Shown here one piece after another: positions 57,253 to 64,000 of a stretch of 64,000 nucleotides of DNA. Within the stretch, counting starts at the first letter, position 1. Each line of letters starts with the position of its first letter. This stretch comes from Staphylococcus caprae (GTDB taxonomy: Bacteria; Bacillota; Bacilli; Staphylococcales; Staphylococcaceae), in NCBI RefSeq assembly GCF_002902725.1, contig NZ_PPRT01000028.1, positions 124,001 through 188,000 of the forward strand, read 5' to 3'. Below the pieces are notes generated by a model. The model did not search any database. It was not told the DNA's origin and worked only from the letters and a program-made list of their open reading frames with translations. The translations under genes were made by a program, and so were the position numbers.

Positions 57253-58242
57253 TTATTGTTCTGGTGATTCATCATCATTTTGATCAGTACGTTTGTTAAT
57301 CGCATTTCTCATGCCAGTATCTGCTTCGATATTCTTCAGATTATAATAATCTTTAACTCCGATATTACCTGATCTTAATGCTTCAGCCATAGCTAATGGT
57401 ACTTCTGATTCTGCTTCAACAACTTTAGCTCTCATTTCTTGAACTCTAGCTTTCATTTCTTGTTCAGATGCTACAGCCATAGCGCGACGTTCTTCGGCTT
57501 TAGCCTGTGCGATATTCTTATCTGCAAGTGCTTGTTCAGTTTGTAAATCAGCACCAATATTTTTACTAATATCAACATCTGCAATATCGATAGATAATAT
57601 TTCAAATGCAGTTCCAGAGTCTAACCCTTTACTTAATACAGTTTTAGAGATGTTGTCCGGATTTTCAAGAACTTCGGTATGATGTTCACTTGAACCAATA
57701 GTAGAAACGATACCTTCACCAACACGGGCGATAATTGTTTCTTCACCAGCACCACCGACTAATCTAGCAATGTTAGCACGTACTGTGATTCGGGCTTTTG
57801 CTTTAACCTCGATACCATTCATTGCCACACCTGCGATAAATGGTGTTTCGATCACTTTAGGATTAACTGACATTTGAACAGCTTCAAGTACGTCACGACC
57901 TGCTAAATCGATAGCGGCACCACGTTCAAATGGTAAATCTATATCTGCACGTTGTGCTGCAATATTTGCATCTACTACTCTATCAACGTTACCACCAGCT
58001 AAGTAATGTGATTCTAATTGATTTGTTGTTAACTTTAAGCCTGCTTTATGCGCTTTAATTAAAGGTGCTATGACCTTTCTTGGTGATACTCTTCTTAGTC
58101 GCATACCTACAAGTGTACCAATGCCGACATGAACGCCAGCTGCTAATGCAGAAATCCATAATCCTACTGGTACAAATGAAAATAGGATTAATAATGCAAC
58201 TACGATAATTACAGCTATGATTATAAAACCAATACCAAACAT
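57253..58242 (-). CDS. floA: Flotillin-like protein FloA
   Basis: This 329-residue flotillin-like scaffold protein has an N-terminal membrane hairpin (about 3-28 and 28-50), the SPFH-type domain ([28 protein letters not shown]), and a C-terminal helical flotillin region with Ala/Glu repeats ([36 protein letters not shown]). FloA organises functional membrane microdomains in Firmicutes, including staphylococci. The partner NfeD-like gene lies 17 bases upstream. The length matches B. subtilis YqfA (FloA). Confidence 0.95.
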   Translation of the reverse strand: MFGIGFIIIAVIIVVALLILFSFVPVGLWISALAAGVHVGIGTLVGMRLRRVSPRKVIAPLIKAHKAGLKLTTNQLESHYLAGGNVDRVVDANIAAQRADIDLPFERGAAIDLAGRDVLEAVQMSVNPKVIETPFIAGVAMNGIEVKAKARITVRANIARLVGGAGEETIIARVGEGIVSTIGSSEHHTEVLENPDNISKTVLSKGLDSGTAFEILSIDIADVDISKNIGADLQTEQALADKNIAQAKAEERRAMAVASEQEMKARVQEMRAKVVEAESEVPLAMAEALRSGNIGVKDYYNLKNIEADTGMRNAINKRTDQNDDESPEQ

Positions 58243-58259
58243 TGAATCGCTCCTTAATA

Positions 58260-58967
58260 TTATTCTATTTCTCTAACAACTACACGTGTACCTTCTACCT
58301 CAAGAATTTTTACTTGTCTATTACGTAAAATAAACGTGCCATCTGATACAGCATCTATTCTTTCATCGTCACAAGTGATAATTCCTGCAGGTCTAAGATC
58401 GGTAACTGTTCGAGCGGTTTTACCCACGAGATGAGAGCGGTCTTCATGTGAACGATAACCAGCCTCAGAATTTGTTGAATCTTTTAAGATTACTTTATCT
58501 AGAAATGGAATTTTTCTTTTGAAGATTTTCACTAATAACACCCACTCTATAATTGATAATATTAATGCAACCACAACATTACCAAGCATGAGTATAATAT
58601 TATCACCTAGCATAATAATACTTAATGTAATCAGTGTCATACCAATAATGCCAATGACTGCACCAATAATAAACAGCTCTATAATAACTAGTATTACGCC
58701 TATTGTAAATAAGAGTACAGATAATACGTTGACATCCCCATTAATAAGGAATCCTAAAAATAGTAATAATAATGCTAATGAAGCAATGATTCCTATGATA
58801 TTAATACGTTTTGAATATAATTGGTATAGAAAACCTAGGAAGATAATACATGTAAGTATTAGCGAAACGAAAGGTTGAGTTATCAAATGCGCAATATGAT
58901 CAACCCAATTATTTCCACTAGTAAGTTTCGTTAAAAGCAACGTATGTATTAGATTGGAGTAATTCAC
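58260..58967 (-). CDS. Short NfeD-family membrane protein
   Basis: This 235-residue protein has a hydrophobic N-terminal part with about five membrane helices (roughly 34-155) and a small soluble C-terminal OB-fold domain (about 170-235, [31 protein letters not shown]) typical of NfeD. It lacks the N-terminal ClpP-like serine protease domain found in long NfeD proteins such as B. subtilis YqeZ. NfeD proteins are usually paired with flotillins, and here the partner FloA follows directly. Confidence 0.88.
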   Translation of the reverse strand: MNYSNLIHTLLLTKLTSGNNWVDHIAHLITQPFVSLILTCIIFLGFLYQLYSKRINIIGIIASLALLLLFLGFLINGDVNVLSVLLFTIGVILVIIELFIIGAVIGIIGMTLITLSIIMLGDNIILMLGNVVVALILSIIEWVLLVKIFKRKIPFLDKVILKDSTNSEAGYRSHEDRSHLVGKTARTVTDLRPAGIITCDDERIDAVSDGTFILRNRQVKILEVEGTRVVVREIE

Positions 58968-59183
58968 TATTTCACCTCACCCTCATTATGATTATACATG
59001 AAAACGCCCACATTATATAGCATTTCACTAATATATAAATTGCTAAATTGTAGAAAAGTAATTTAATTTGAAGTAGTTTAATAATATTTGATTAATTTTC
59101 TGAAAAATAAAAAGTATAAGAATTGGGAGCTGTCTATTGAAGAGTTTTATAAAAAGTAACATCGAAATAGGAAAAAAGTTTAT

Positions 59184-59211
59184 AAAAAAACCCTAGTTAT
59201 AAAAACTAGGG
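59184..59211 (-). terminator. rpsU terminator
   Basis: CCCTAGTT (59191-59198) pairs with AACTAGGG (59204-59211), and the minus strand continues into TTTTTTT. It lies about 50 bases after the rpsU stop codon. The gap 58968-59260 holds nothing else recognisable apart from the nfeD promoter region. Confidence 0.9.
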
Positions 59212-59260
59212 CGATATTTATAATTAACATTCGTGTTGAGGGAGTCAACAGAGCTATTAA

Positions 59261-59437
59261 TTATTTGAATTTACGTTTACGTGCAGCTTCTGATTTCTTT
59301 TTACGTTTAACGCTTGGTTTTTCGTAAAATTCACGTTTACGTACTTCTTGAATTGTTCCACTTTTTGATACTGAACGTTTAAATCTACGTAAAGCATCTT
59401 CTAGTGATTCGTTTTTACGTACTACTGTTTTAGACAT
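59261..59437 (-). CDS. rpsU: 30S ribosomal protein S21
   Basis: This 58-residue protein reads [20 protein letters not shown] at the start and ends in the basic tail [16 protein letters not shown] use the ATG at 59437, preceded by the very strong ribosome binding site GGAGGGAGGG; an upstream in-frame start would include it. It has its own terminator and lies downstream of mtaB. Confidence 0.97.
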
Positions 59438-59563
59438 CTGTATTTCCCTCCCTCCAAATATCAACGGAACTTTATAGTCGATGCACAGTAAAAACTATGC
59501 AACTATTAGTATAATATAACTCAAATTGGTGGTCAATTAGTAAAATTTACATTTTTTAAATAT

Positions 59564-60910
59564 TTAGACAAGTACTTCTTCTTCTGATTTATTCGTTGCA
59601 TGTTCAACCACGCGGATAGCTTTACCGTCATTTAGTGGATAATCTGCTTTAAGTATTTTTACTTTAACAATTTGTCCAATTAATGATTCGTCACCTTCAA
59701 ATTGAACTTTCATATAATTATCTGCATATCCAACTAATGTGTTAGGTTTTTCCCCTTGTTCTTCTGGTATCACTTCAAGAACTTCATTTTCAAATTTAGA
59801 GGCATATTCTTTAGCAAGTTGATTGCTAAGTGTAATTAATTTATGCACGCGTTTATTTTTAATTCCTTCATCAATTTGGTCATCCATTCGAGCTGCGGGC
59901 GTACCAATTCTTGGAGAATAAGGGAATACGTGTAATTCAGAAAATTGATGTTTGACGATGAAGTCGTAAGTTTCTTGGAATTCTTCTTCAGTCTCACCAG
60001 GGAAACCTACAATTACATCACTAGTAACAGCTAAATCTGGTAAAGCCTTGTGTAATTCAGTTAATCTTTCTGAAAAGTGTTCCATCGTATATTTACGTCT
60101 CATACGTTTTAATACACTGTCAGAACCTGATTGTAACGGTACGTGTAAATGTCTTACTACTTTATTTGAATTTCCGATGACTTCTATCACTTCATCAGTT
60201 AATTGACTCGCTTCAATAGATGAAATACGAATTCGTTCTAGGCCATCAATTTCGTCTAAATCTCTTAATAATTGAGCGAGATTATAGTTTTTTAAATCTT
60301 GACCATATCCGCCAGTGTGAATACCTGTTAAGACAATTTCTTTGTAGCCTGAGTTCACAAGTTGTGAAGCTTGTTCGACAACCTTTTCAGGATCTCTTGA
60401 GCGCATTAAACCACGAGCCCATGGAATAATACAGAACGTACAGAAATTATTGCATCCTTCTTGAATCTTTAATGAAGCTCTAGTTCTATCTGTAAAATAA
60501 GGAACTTCAAGTTCTTCATATGTACGGTTCTTCATAATATTACCTACACCATTGATAGGTTGTCTTTCTTGTTGAAATTGATCTATATAATCAAGTAATT
60601 TATGACGGTCTTGTGTTCCTACAACGACATCAACGCCAGGAATTTCCATAATTTCAGCTGAAGAAGTTTGTGCGTAACAACCTGTCACACAGACAACAGC
60701 TTCTGGATTTTGTCTAATTGCACGACGAATAATTTGTCTACTTTTCTTATCACCAGTATTGGTTACTGTACAAGTATTGATTACAAATACATCCGCATTT
60801 GTTTCAAAATCTACTCTATCATAATCTGCTTCTTTAAATAATTGCCAAATTGCTTCAGTTTCATAGTGGTTTACTTTACAACCTAATGTATGAAATGCAA
60901 CTGTTGACAT
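59564..60910 (-). CDS. mtaB: tRNA (N6-threonylcarbamoyladenosine(37)-C2)-methylthiotransferase MtaB
   Basis: MtaB is a radical-SAM enzyme that turns t6A37 into ms2t6A37 in tRNAs reading ANN codons. The 448-residue protein has the N-terminal Fe-S domain (TLGCKVNHYE, INTCTVT, VTGCYAQ), the radical SAM motif EGCNNFCTFCIIPWARG, and a C-terminal TRAM domain (about 375-440, GYADNYMKVQFEG). I use the ATG at 60910; a GTG three codons earlier is also possible. It belongs to the dnaJ-prmA-rsmE-mtaB transcript. Confidence 0.95.
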   Translation of the reverse strand: MSTVAFHTLGCKVNHYETEAIWQLFKEADYDRVDFETNADVFVINTCTVTNTGDKKSRQIIRRAIRQNPEAVVCVTGCYAQTSSAEIMEIPGVDVVVGTQDRHKLLDYIDQFQQERQPINGVGNIMKNRTYEELEVPYFTDRTRASLKIQEGCNNFCTFCIIPWARGLMRSRDPEKVVEQASQLVNSGYKEIVLTGIHTGGYGQDLKNYNLAQLLRDLDEIDGLERIRISSIEASQLTDEVIEVIGNSNKVVRHLHVPLQSGSDSVLKRMRRKYTMEHFSERLTELHKALPDLAVTSDVIVGFPGETEEEFQETYDFIVKHQFSELHVFPYSPRIGTPAARMDDQIDEGIKNKRVHKLITLSNQLAKEYASKFENEVLEVIPEEQGEKPNTLVGYADNYMKVQFEGDESLIGQIVKVKILKADYPLNDGKAIRVVEHATNKSEEEVLV

Positions 60911-60915
60911 AGTCT

Positions 60916-61677
60916 TCACCCCAATAATTCTTTTTCAAAACTAACTGCACTTAAAGCATATAGAGGCGCAGTTTCTGCCCGTAAAATGCGTGGGCCTAAA
61001 CCAACAAGTGTACTATGCTCTTGGAATAACGACACTTCTTTATCTGATAGTCCACCTTCAGGCCCAAATATCATTAAAACACGATCTTGTGCTTCAAATT
61101 GTTTTAAAATATGTTTAAAATGACTTAAATCTCCATGCTTCGCTTGCTCTTCGTATGCAATTAGAACGTAGTCATAATGATTTATCATATCATAAATTGC
61201 TTTTAAATTCGACTTAAAATAGATATTGGGAATAGTTAATCTATAACTTTGTTCGGCTGCTTCTTTAATAATCTTTTGCCATCTATCTATTTTTTTAGCT
61301 ACTTTAGATTCATTTAATTTTACGACTGAGCGATCCATTCCCACGGCGATAAACTCGCTTGCACCCATTTCAGTAGCTTTCTGGATCATCCATTCATATT
61401 TATCTGCTTTAATCAAACCGCTACAAATAGTAATATGTTGAGGTAATTCAGTATTAATATCTTGTTTTTCATCTAATCGTAGTTCGATATTATTGTCGTT
61501 GATAGAGATAATTTCGCATTTATACACCTTTTTATCTGAAAAGGTAATAATGATATGATTACCTTCTTTATAACGCATTACATGAGTAATGTGATGTACA
61601 TCATCCCTATCTTCAATAAAAAAACGCTGATTTTCATCAGCGTTTTGATTAATAAAATACCTTTGCAAATTAATCAC
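60916..61677 (-). CDS. rsmE: 16S rRNA (uracil(1498)-N(3))-methyltransferase RsmE
   Basis: RsmE methylates U1498 of 16S rRNA. The protein has an N-terminal PUA-like domain (about 1-75) and a SPOUT methyltransferase domain with the knot motif [17 protein letters not shown] and [18 protein letters not shown]. The listed start is the GTG at 61677 (253 residues), overlapping prmA by eight bases. A TTG at 61668 would give a protein beginning at LQRYF, which is nearer to the usual RsmE start, so the true start is uncertain by three codons. Confidence 0.92.
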   Translation of the reverse strand: MINLQRYFINQNADENQRFFIEDRDDVHHITHVMRYKEGNHIIITFSDKKVYKCEIISINDNNIELRLDEKQDINTELPQHITICSGLIKADKYEWMIQKATEMGASEFIAVGMDRSVVKLNESKVAKKIDRWQKIIKEAAEQSYRLTIPNIYFKSNLKAIYDMINHYDYVLIAYEEQAKHGDLSHFKHILKQFEAQDRVLMIFGPEGGLSDKEVSLFQEHSTLVGLGPRILRAETAPLYALSAVSFEKELLG

Positions 61678-62608
61678 TCACTTTCTGACCAACTATACAT
61701 ACCCAACCGTTGTCATGTTCAACAGAAATGATATTAAAGCCAACACGCTTCATTTGAGATTCTATTTCTTCATATTTTTCTTCTATAATACCAGAAGTTA
61801 TGAAATAACCTTCTTCAACTAAAGTATTATAAGCATCTTCAATCATTTCTTCAATAATGTGAGCAAGAATATTTGCTATAACAATGTTAAATTTTTTTTC
61901 TTCATCTTGTAATAAATTACCTGGAACTGCTTCAATTGCGTTTTCACAGTGATTCTTCTTGAAATTTTCTTTTGCAACATTTACAGCCATTTCATCAATA
62001 TCTAATGCTTTAATTCGTTTTACACCAATTAAATGACTTGCGATACTCAATATTCCAGAGCCTGTTCCAACATCTATCACAGAATCTGTAGGCTTGACAT
62101 ATTTTTCAATGGCTTTCAGACACATGCTTGTCGTAGGATGATCTCCAGTACCAAACGCCATGCCTGGATCTAGTTCAATACATAATTCATTATTACTTTC
62201 TTTTTCATATGTTTCCCAACTTGGAACTATTGTAAATCGTTCTGAAGCTTTAAAAGGATGAAAATAGTTTTTCCATTCATTAGCCCAATCTACTTCAGCG
62301 ATTTCTTTTTCCGAAAACGTAACTATATTTTTATCTAATTCTGGAAGATTCAGAACTGCGTTTTTAATATTAGTTCTAAGCATGTCATCAAAGGTAAGTT
62401 CATTGAAATACGCTTTTAATCTGACGCCTTGATCAGGATAGTCGTCAGGGTTTAATTCATAAATTTCTCCAAATTTATCAGCAGGTTGGTCCACTAAATC
62501 TTTGGAGTCTTCTATCACAACGCCATTAGATCCATGACTTTCAAGTATGTCTGTTACATCATATTCTACTTCGTGATTGACTACAATTGAGAGTTCCGTC
62601 CAATTCAT
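61670..62608 (-). CDS. prmA: Ribosomal protein L11 methyltransferase
   Basis: PrmA methylates ribosomal protein L11. The 312-residue protein has an N-terminal recognition domain (about 1-60) and a SAM-binding domain with [17 protein letters not shown], followed by [15 protein letters not shown] and the [15 protein letters not shown] motif. The preceding gene dnaJ ends three bases before its start. The dnaJ-prmA-rsmE order is a common Firmicute arrangement. Confidence 0.96.
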   Translation of the reverse strand: MNWTELSIVVNHEVEYDVTDILESHGSNGVVIEDSKDLVDQPADKFGEIYELNPDDYPDQGVRLKAYFNELTFDDMLRTNIKNAVLNLPELDKNIVTFSEKEIAEVDWANEWKNYFHPFKASERFTIVPSWETYEKESNNELCIELDPGMAFGTGDHPTTSMCLKAIEKYVKPTDSVIDVGTGSGILSIASHLIGVKRIKALDIDEMAVNVAKENFKKNHCENAIEAVPGNLLQDEEKKFNIVIANILAHIIEEMIEDAYNTLVEEGYFITSGIIEEKYEEIESQMKRVGFNIISVEHDNGWVCIVGQKVSD

Positions 62609-62611
62609 TAC

Positions 62612-63748
62612 TTATTCTCCTTTGAAGAATCGTTTTGCTCTATCTTTAAAATTTGATGGCTGTTCATTCACTTCTTCACCATTAATTTCAGCAAATTCTT
62701 TCATGATTTCTTTTTGTCTGTCATTCATTTTAGTTGGAGTAACTACTTTAATATTTACAAATAAGTCACCATGACCATAGCCATGAACGTTTTTAATACC
62801 TTTATCTTTAAGACGGAATTGTTTACCTGTTTGTGTTCCTGCAGGGATTGTAAGAACAACATTACTTTTTAATGTAGGTATTTTGATTTCGTCGCCTAAA
62901 GCAGCTTGAGGGAAACTTACGTTTAAATTATAGTATATGTCGTCTCCATCACGTTCAAACGTATCAGAAGGTTGAACTCTAAACACAACATATAAATCAC
63001 CATGAGGACCACCGTTAATTCCAGGTGAACCTTCTCCGGCTAATCGAATTTGTTGTTCTGTATCCACACCTTCAGGTACAGTTACTTCTAATTTAACTGT
63101 TTTATTTTCAGTTCCTTTACCATGACATGTAGGACATGGTTCTTCAAATTCTTGTCCACTACCTTCACATTTAGGACAAACTTGTTCTGTGCGCACTCTA
63201 CCTAGGATAGTATTTTGTTCCACAGATACGTGTCCTGCGCCGTTACAGTAACTACAAGTTTTCTTGCTTGTACCTGGTTTAGCACCTTCACCATCACATG
63301 TATGACATGTAACGTCTTTACGTATAGATATTTCTTTTTTAGTACCAAACACGGCCTCTTCGAACGTAACGGTCATAGTATATTGTAAATCATCACCTTT
63401 ACGAGGTGCATTTGGATCTCTTTGTCTTGAACCACCACCGAAGAATGAACTGAAGATATCTTCGAATCCACCTCCGCTAAATCCGCCAAAGTCTGCACCG
63501 CCGAAGCCTTGACTGCCAAATCCACCTTGAGGGCCTTCGTGACCAAATTGGTCATAGTTTGCACGTTTATTATCATCACTTAAGACTTCATAAGCTTCGG
63601 AGATCTCTTTAAATTTTTCATCTGCGCCTTCTTCTTTATTGATGTCAGGATGATATTTTTTGGATAATTTACGGTAAGCTTTTTTGATTTCGTCCTTAGA
63701 AGCGCTTTTACTTACGCCTAAGACCTCATAATAGTCTCTTTTGGCCAC
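62612..63748 (-). CDS. dnaJ: Chaperone protein DnaJ
   Basis: DnaJ delivers substrates to DnaK and stimulates its ATPase. The 378-residue protein has the J domain (1-70, with the HPD motif in KYHPDINKE), a Gly/Phe-rich region (about 72-110), four zinc-finger repeats of type CxxCxGxG ([32 protein letters not shown]; about 145-215), and the C-terminal substrate-binding domains. It lies about 150 bases after dnaK, a spacer that contains a hairpin. Confidence 0.97.
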   Translation of the reverse strand: MAKRDYYEVLGVSKSASKDEIKKAYRKLSKKYHPDINKEEGADEKFKEISEAYEVLSDDNKRANYDQFGHEGPQGGFGSQGFGGADFGGFSGGGFEDIFSSFFGGGSRQRDPNAPRKGDDLQYTMTVTFEEAVFGTKKEISIRKDVTCHTCDGEGAKPGTSKKTCSYCNGAGHVSVEQNTILGRVRTEQVCPKCEGSGQEFEEPCPTCHGKGTENKTVKLEVTVPEGVDTEQQIRLAGEGSPGINGGPHGDLYVVFRVQPSDTFERDGDDIYYNLNVSFPQAALGDEIKIPTLKSNVVLTIPAGTQTGKQFRLKDKGIKNVHGYGHGDLFVNIKVVTPTKMNDRQKEIMKEFAEINGEEVNEQPSNFKDRAKRFFKGE

Positions 63749-63814
63749 AACTATCTCTCCTTTTATACGTTTAACAAGATTAGTTTATCTAATTCACTCT
63801 AACTATCCAAATAA

Positions 63815-63857
63815 AAAGCCAAAGCCAATGTTCAATTGACTTTGACTTTTTTGGCTT
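63815..63857 (-). terminator. Hairpin between dnaK and dnaJ (possible attenuator)
   Basis: On the minus strand AAGCCAAAAAAGTCAAAGTCAA can fold back on TTGGCTTTGGCTT with several G-U pairs, and the 3' side is followed by TTTTATTTGG. It lies about 40 bases downstream of the dnaK stop codon and 67 upstream of dnaJ. It is a weak to moderate terminator by eye, so it may reduce rather than stop dnaJ transcription. Confidence 0.5.
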
Positions 63858-63895
63858 AGTTATGAATTAAATTCATTTACTAACTCATCTCAGAA

Positions 63896-64000
63896 TTATT
63901 TTTTATCTTCGTCGTCTTTAACTTCTTTGAAATCAGCGTCTTCTACAGTGCTATCTTGAGAACCTTGTTCTCCTTGAGCCTGTTGTTGTGCTTGTTGAGC
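63896..64000 (-). CDS. dnaK: Chaperone protein DnaK, C-terminal end (partial)
   Basis: Only the last 34 codons and the stop are inside the window; the gene continues beyond position 64000. The translated end is a Gln/Ala-rich linker ([17 protein letters not shown]) followed by [17 protein letters not shown], the typical disordered tail of Firmicute DnaK. The neighbour dnaJ downstream supports the identity. Heat-shock control elements would lie outside the window. Confidence 0.93.
   Translation of the reverse strand, partial: AQQAQQQAQGEQGSQDSTVEDADFKEVKDDEDKK

Overview
This window is low-GC Firmicute DNA whose gene order and protein sequences match the genus Staphylococcus. The strongest markers are the SodA and SigA proteins, the zur-znuBC-nfo-cshB-trmK-rpoD-dnaG block, the comG operon between glcK and aroK, and the dnaK-dnaJ-prmA-rsmE-mtaB run. 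A staphylococcal species outside S. aureus is likely. An argCJBD cluster sits between accB and efp, where S. aureus as I remember it has no genes. That species inference rests on memory and was not searched. The window is almost entirely chromosomal core genome. I see no insertion sequence, prophage, CRISPR array, tRNA or rRNA gene, or integrated element.

Layout, left to right; nearly all genes are on the minus strand, so transcription runs from high to low coordinates. Positions 1-6600: a FUSC-type membrane protein, bacilliredoxin BrxB, and the branched-chain 2-oxoacid dehydrogenase operon lpd-E1alpha-E1beta-E2. Positions 6.9-12.7 kb: recN, argR, ispA, xseB, xseA, nusB and an Asp23-family gene. 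Positions 12.7-14.5 kb: accC and accB. Positions 14.8-18.9 kb: argD, argB, argJ and argC with an ArgR operator. Positions 19-23 kb: efp, an M24 peptidase, a plus-strand lipoprotein and small membrane protein pair, lipM and a rhodanese. Positions 23.3-27.5 kb: gcvPB, gcvPA and gcvT under a glycine riboswitch. Positions 27.5-31.7 kb: aroK and comGF to comGA. Positions 31.7-36.1 kb: a metallo-hydrolase, a YqgV-like protein, glcK, yqgQ, gluP, 5-FCL and rpmG. Positions 36.2-41.5 kb: pbp3, sodA, zur, znuB and znuC. Positions 41.6-50.5 kb: nfo, cshB, a Nif3-like protein, trmK, rpoD, dnaG, the PPDK regulatory protein and ccpN. Positions 50.5-52.2 kb: glyS on the plus strand behind a T-box leader. Positions 52.4-56.2 kb: recO, era, cdd, dgkA, ybeY and phoH. 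Positions 56.5-59 kb: an unknown protein, floA and a short NfeD protein. Positions 59.3-64 kb: rpsU, mtaB, rsmE, prmA, dnaJ and the 3' end of dnaK.

Several themes link the genes. Lipoate links the branched-chain dehydrogenase E2, the glycine cleavage system and LipM. Glycine is sensed twice, by the gcv riboswitch and by the glyS T-box. Arginine control is visible as ArgR plus candidate ARG boxes before argR and argC. Zinc control is visible as Zur, a Zur-box-like palindrome and the ZnuBC transporter.

The least ordinary observations are regulatory. ccpN appears to start at an AUA codon. The comGA ribosome binding site lies in the 3' arm of a terminator-like hairpin. A perfect palindrome fills the spacer of the rpmG promoter. 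An uncharacterised protein shares the flotillin operon. I did not find a clearly novel multi-gene system.
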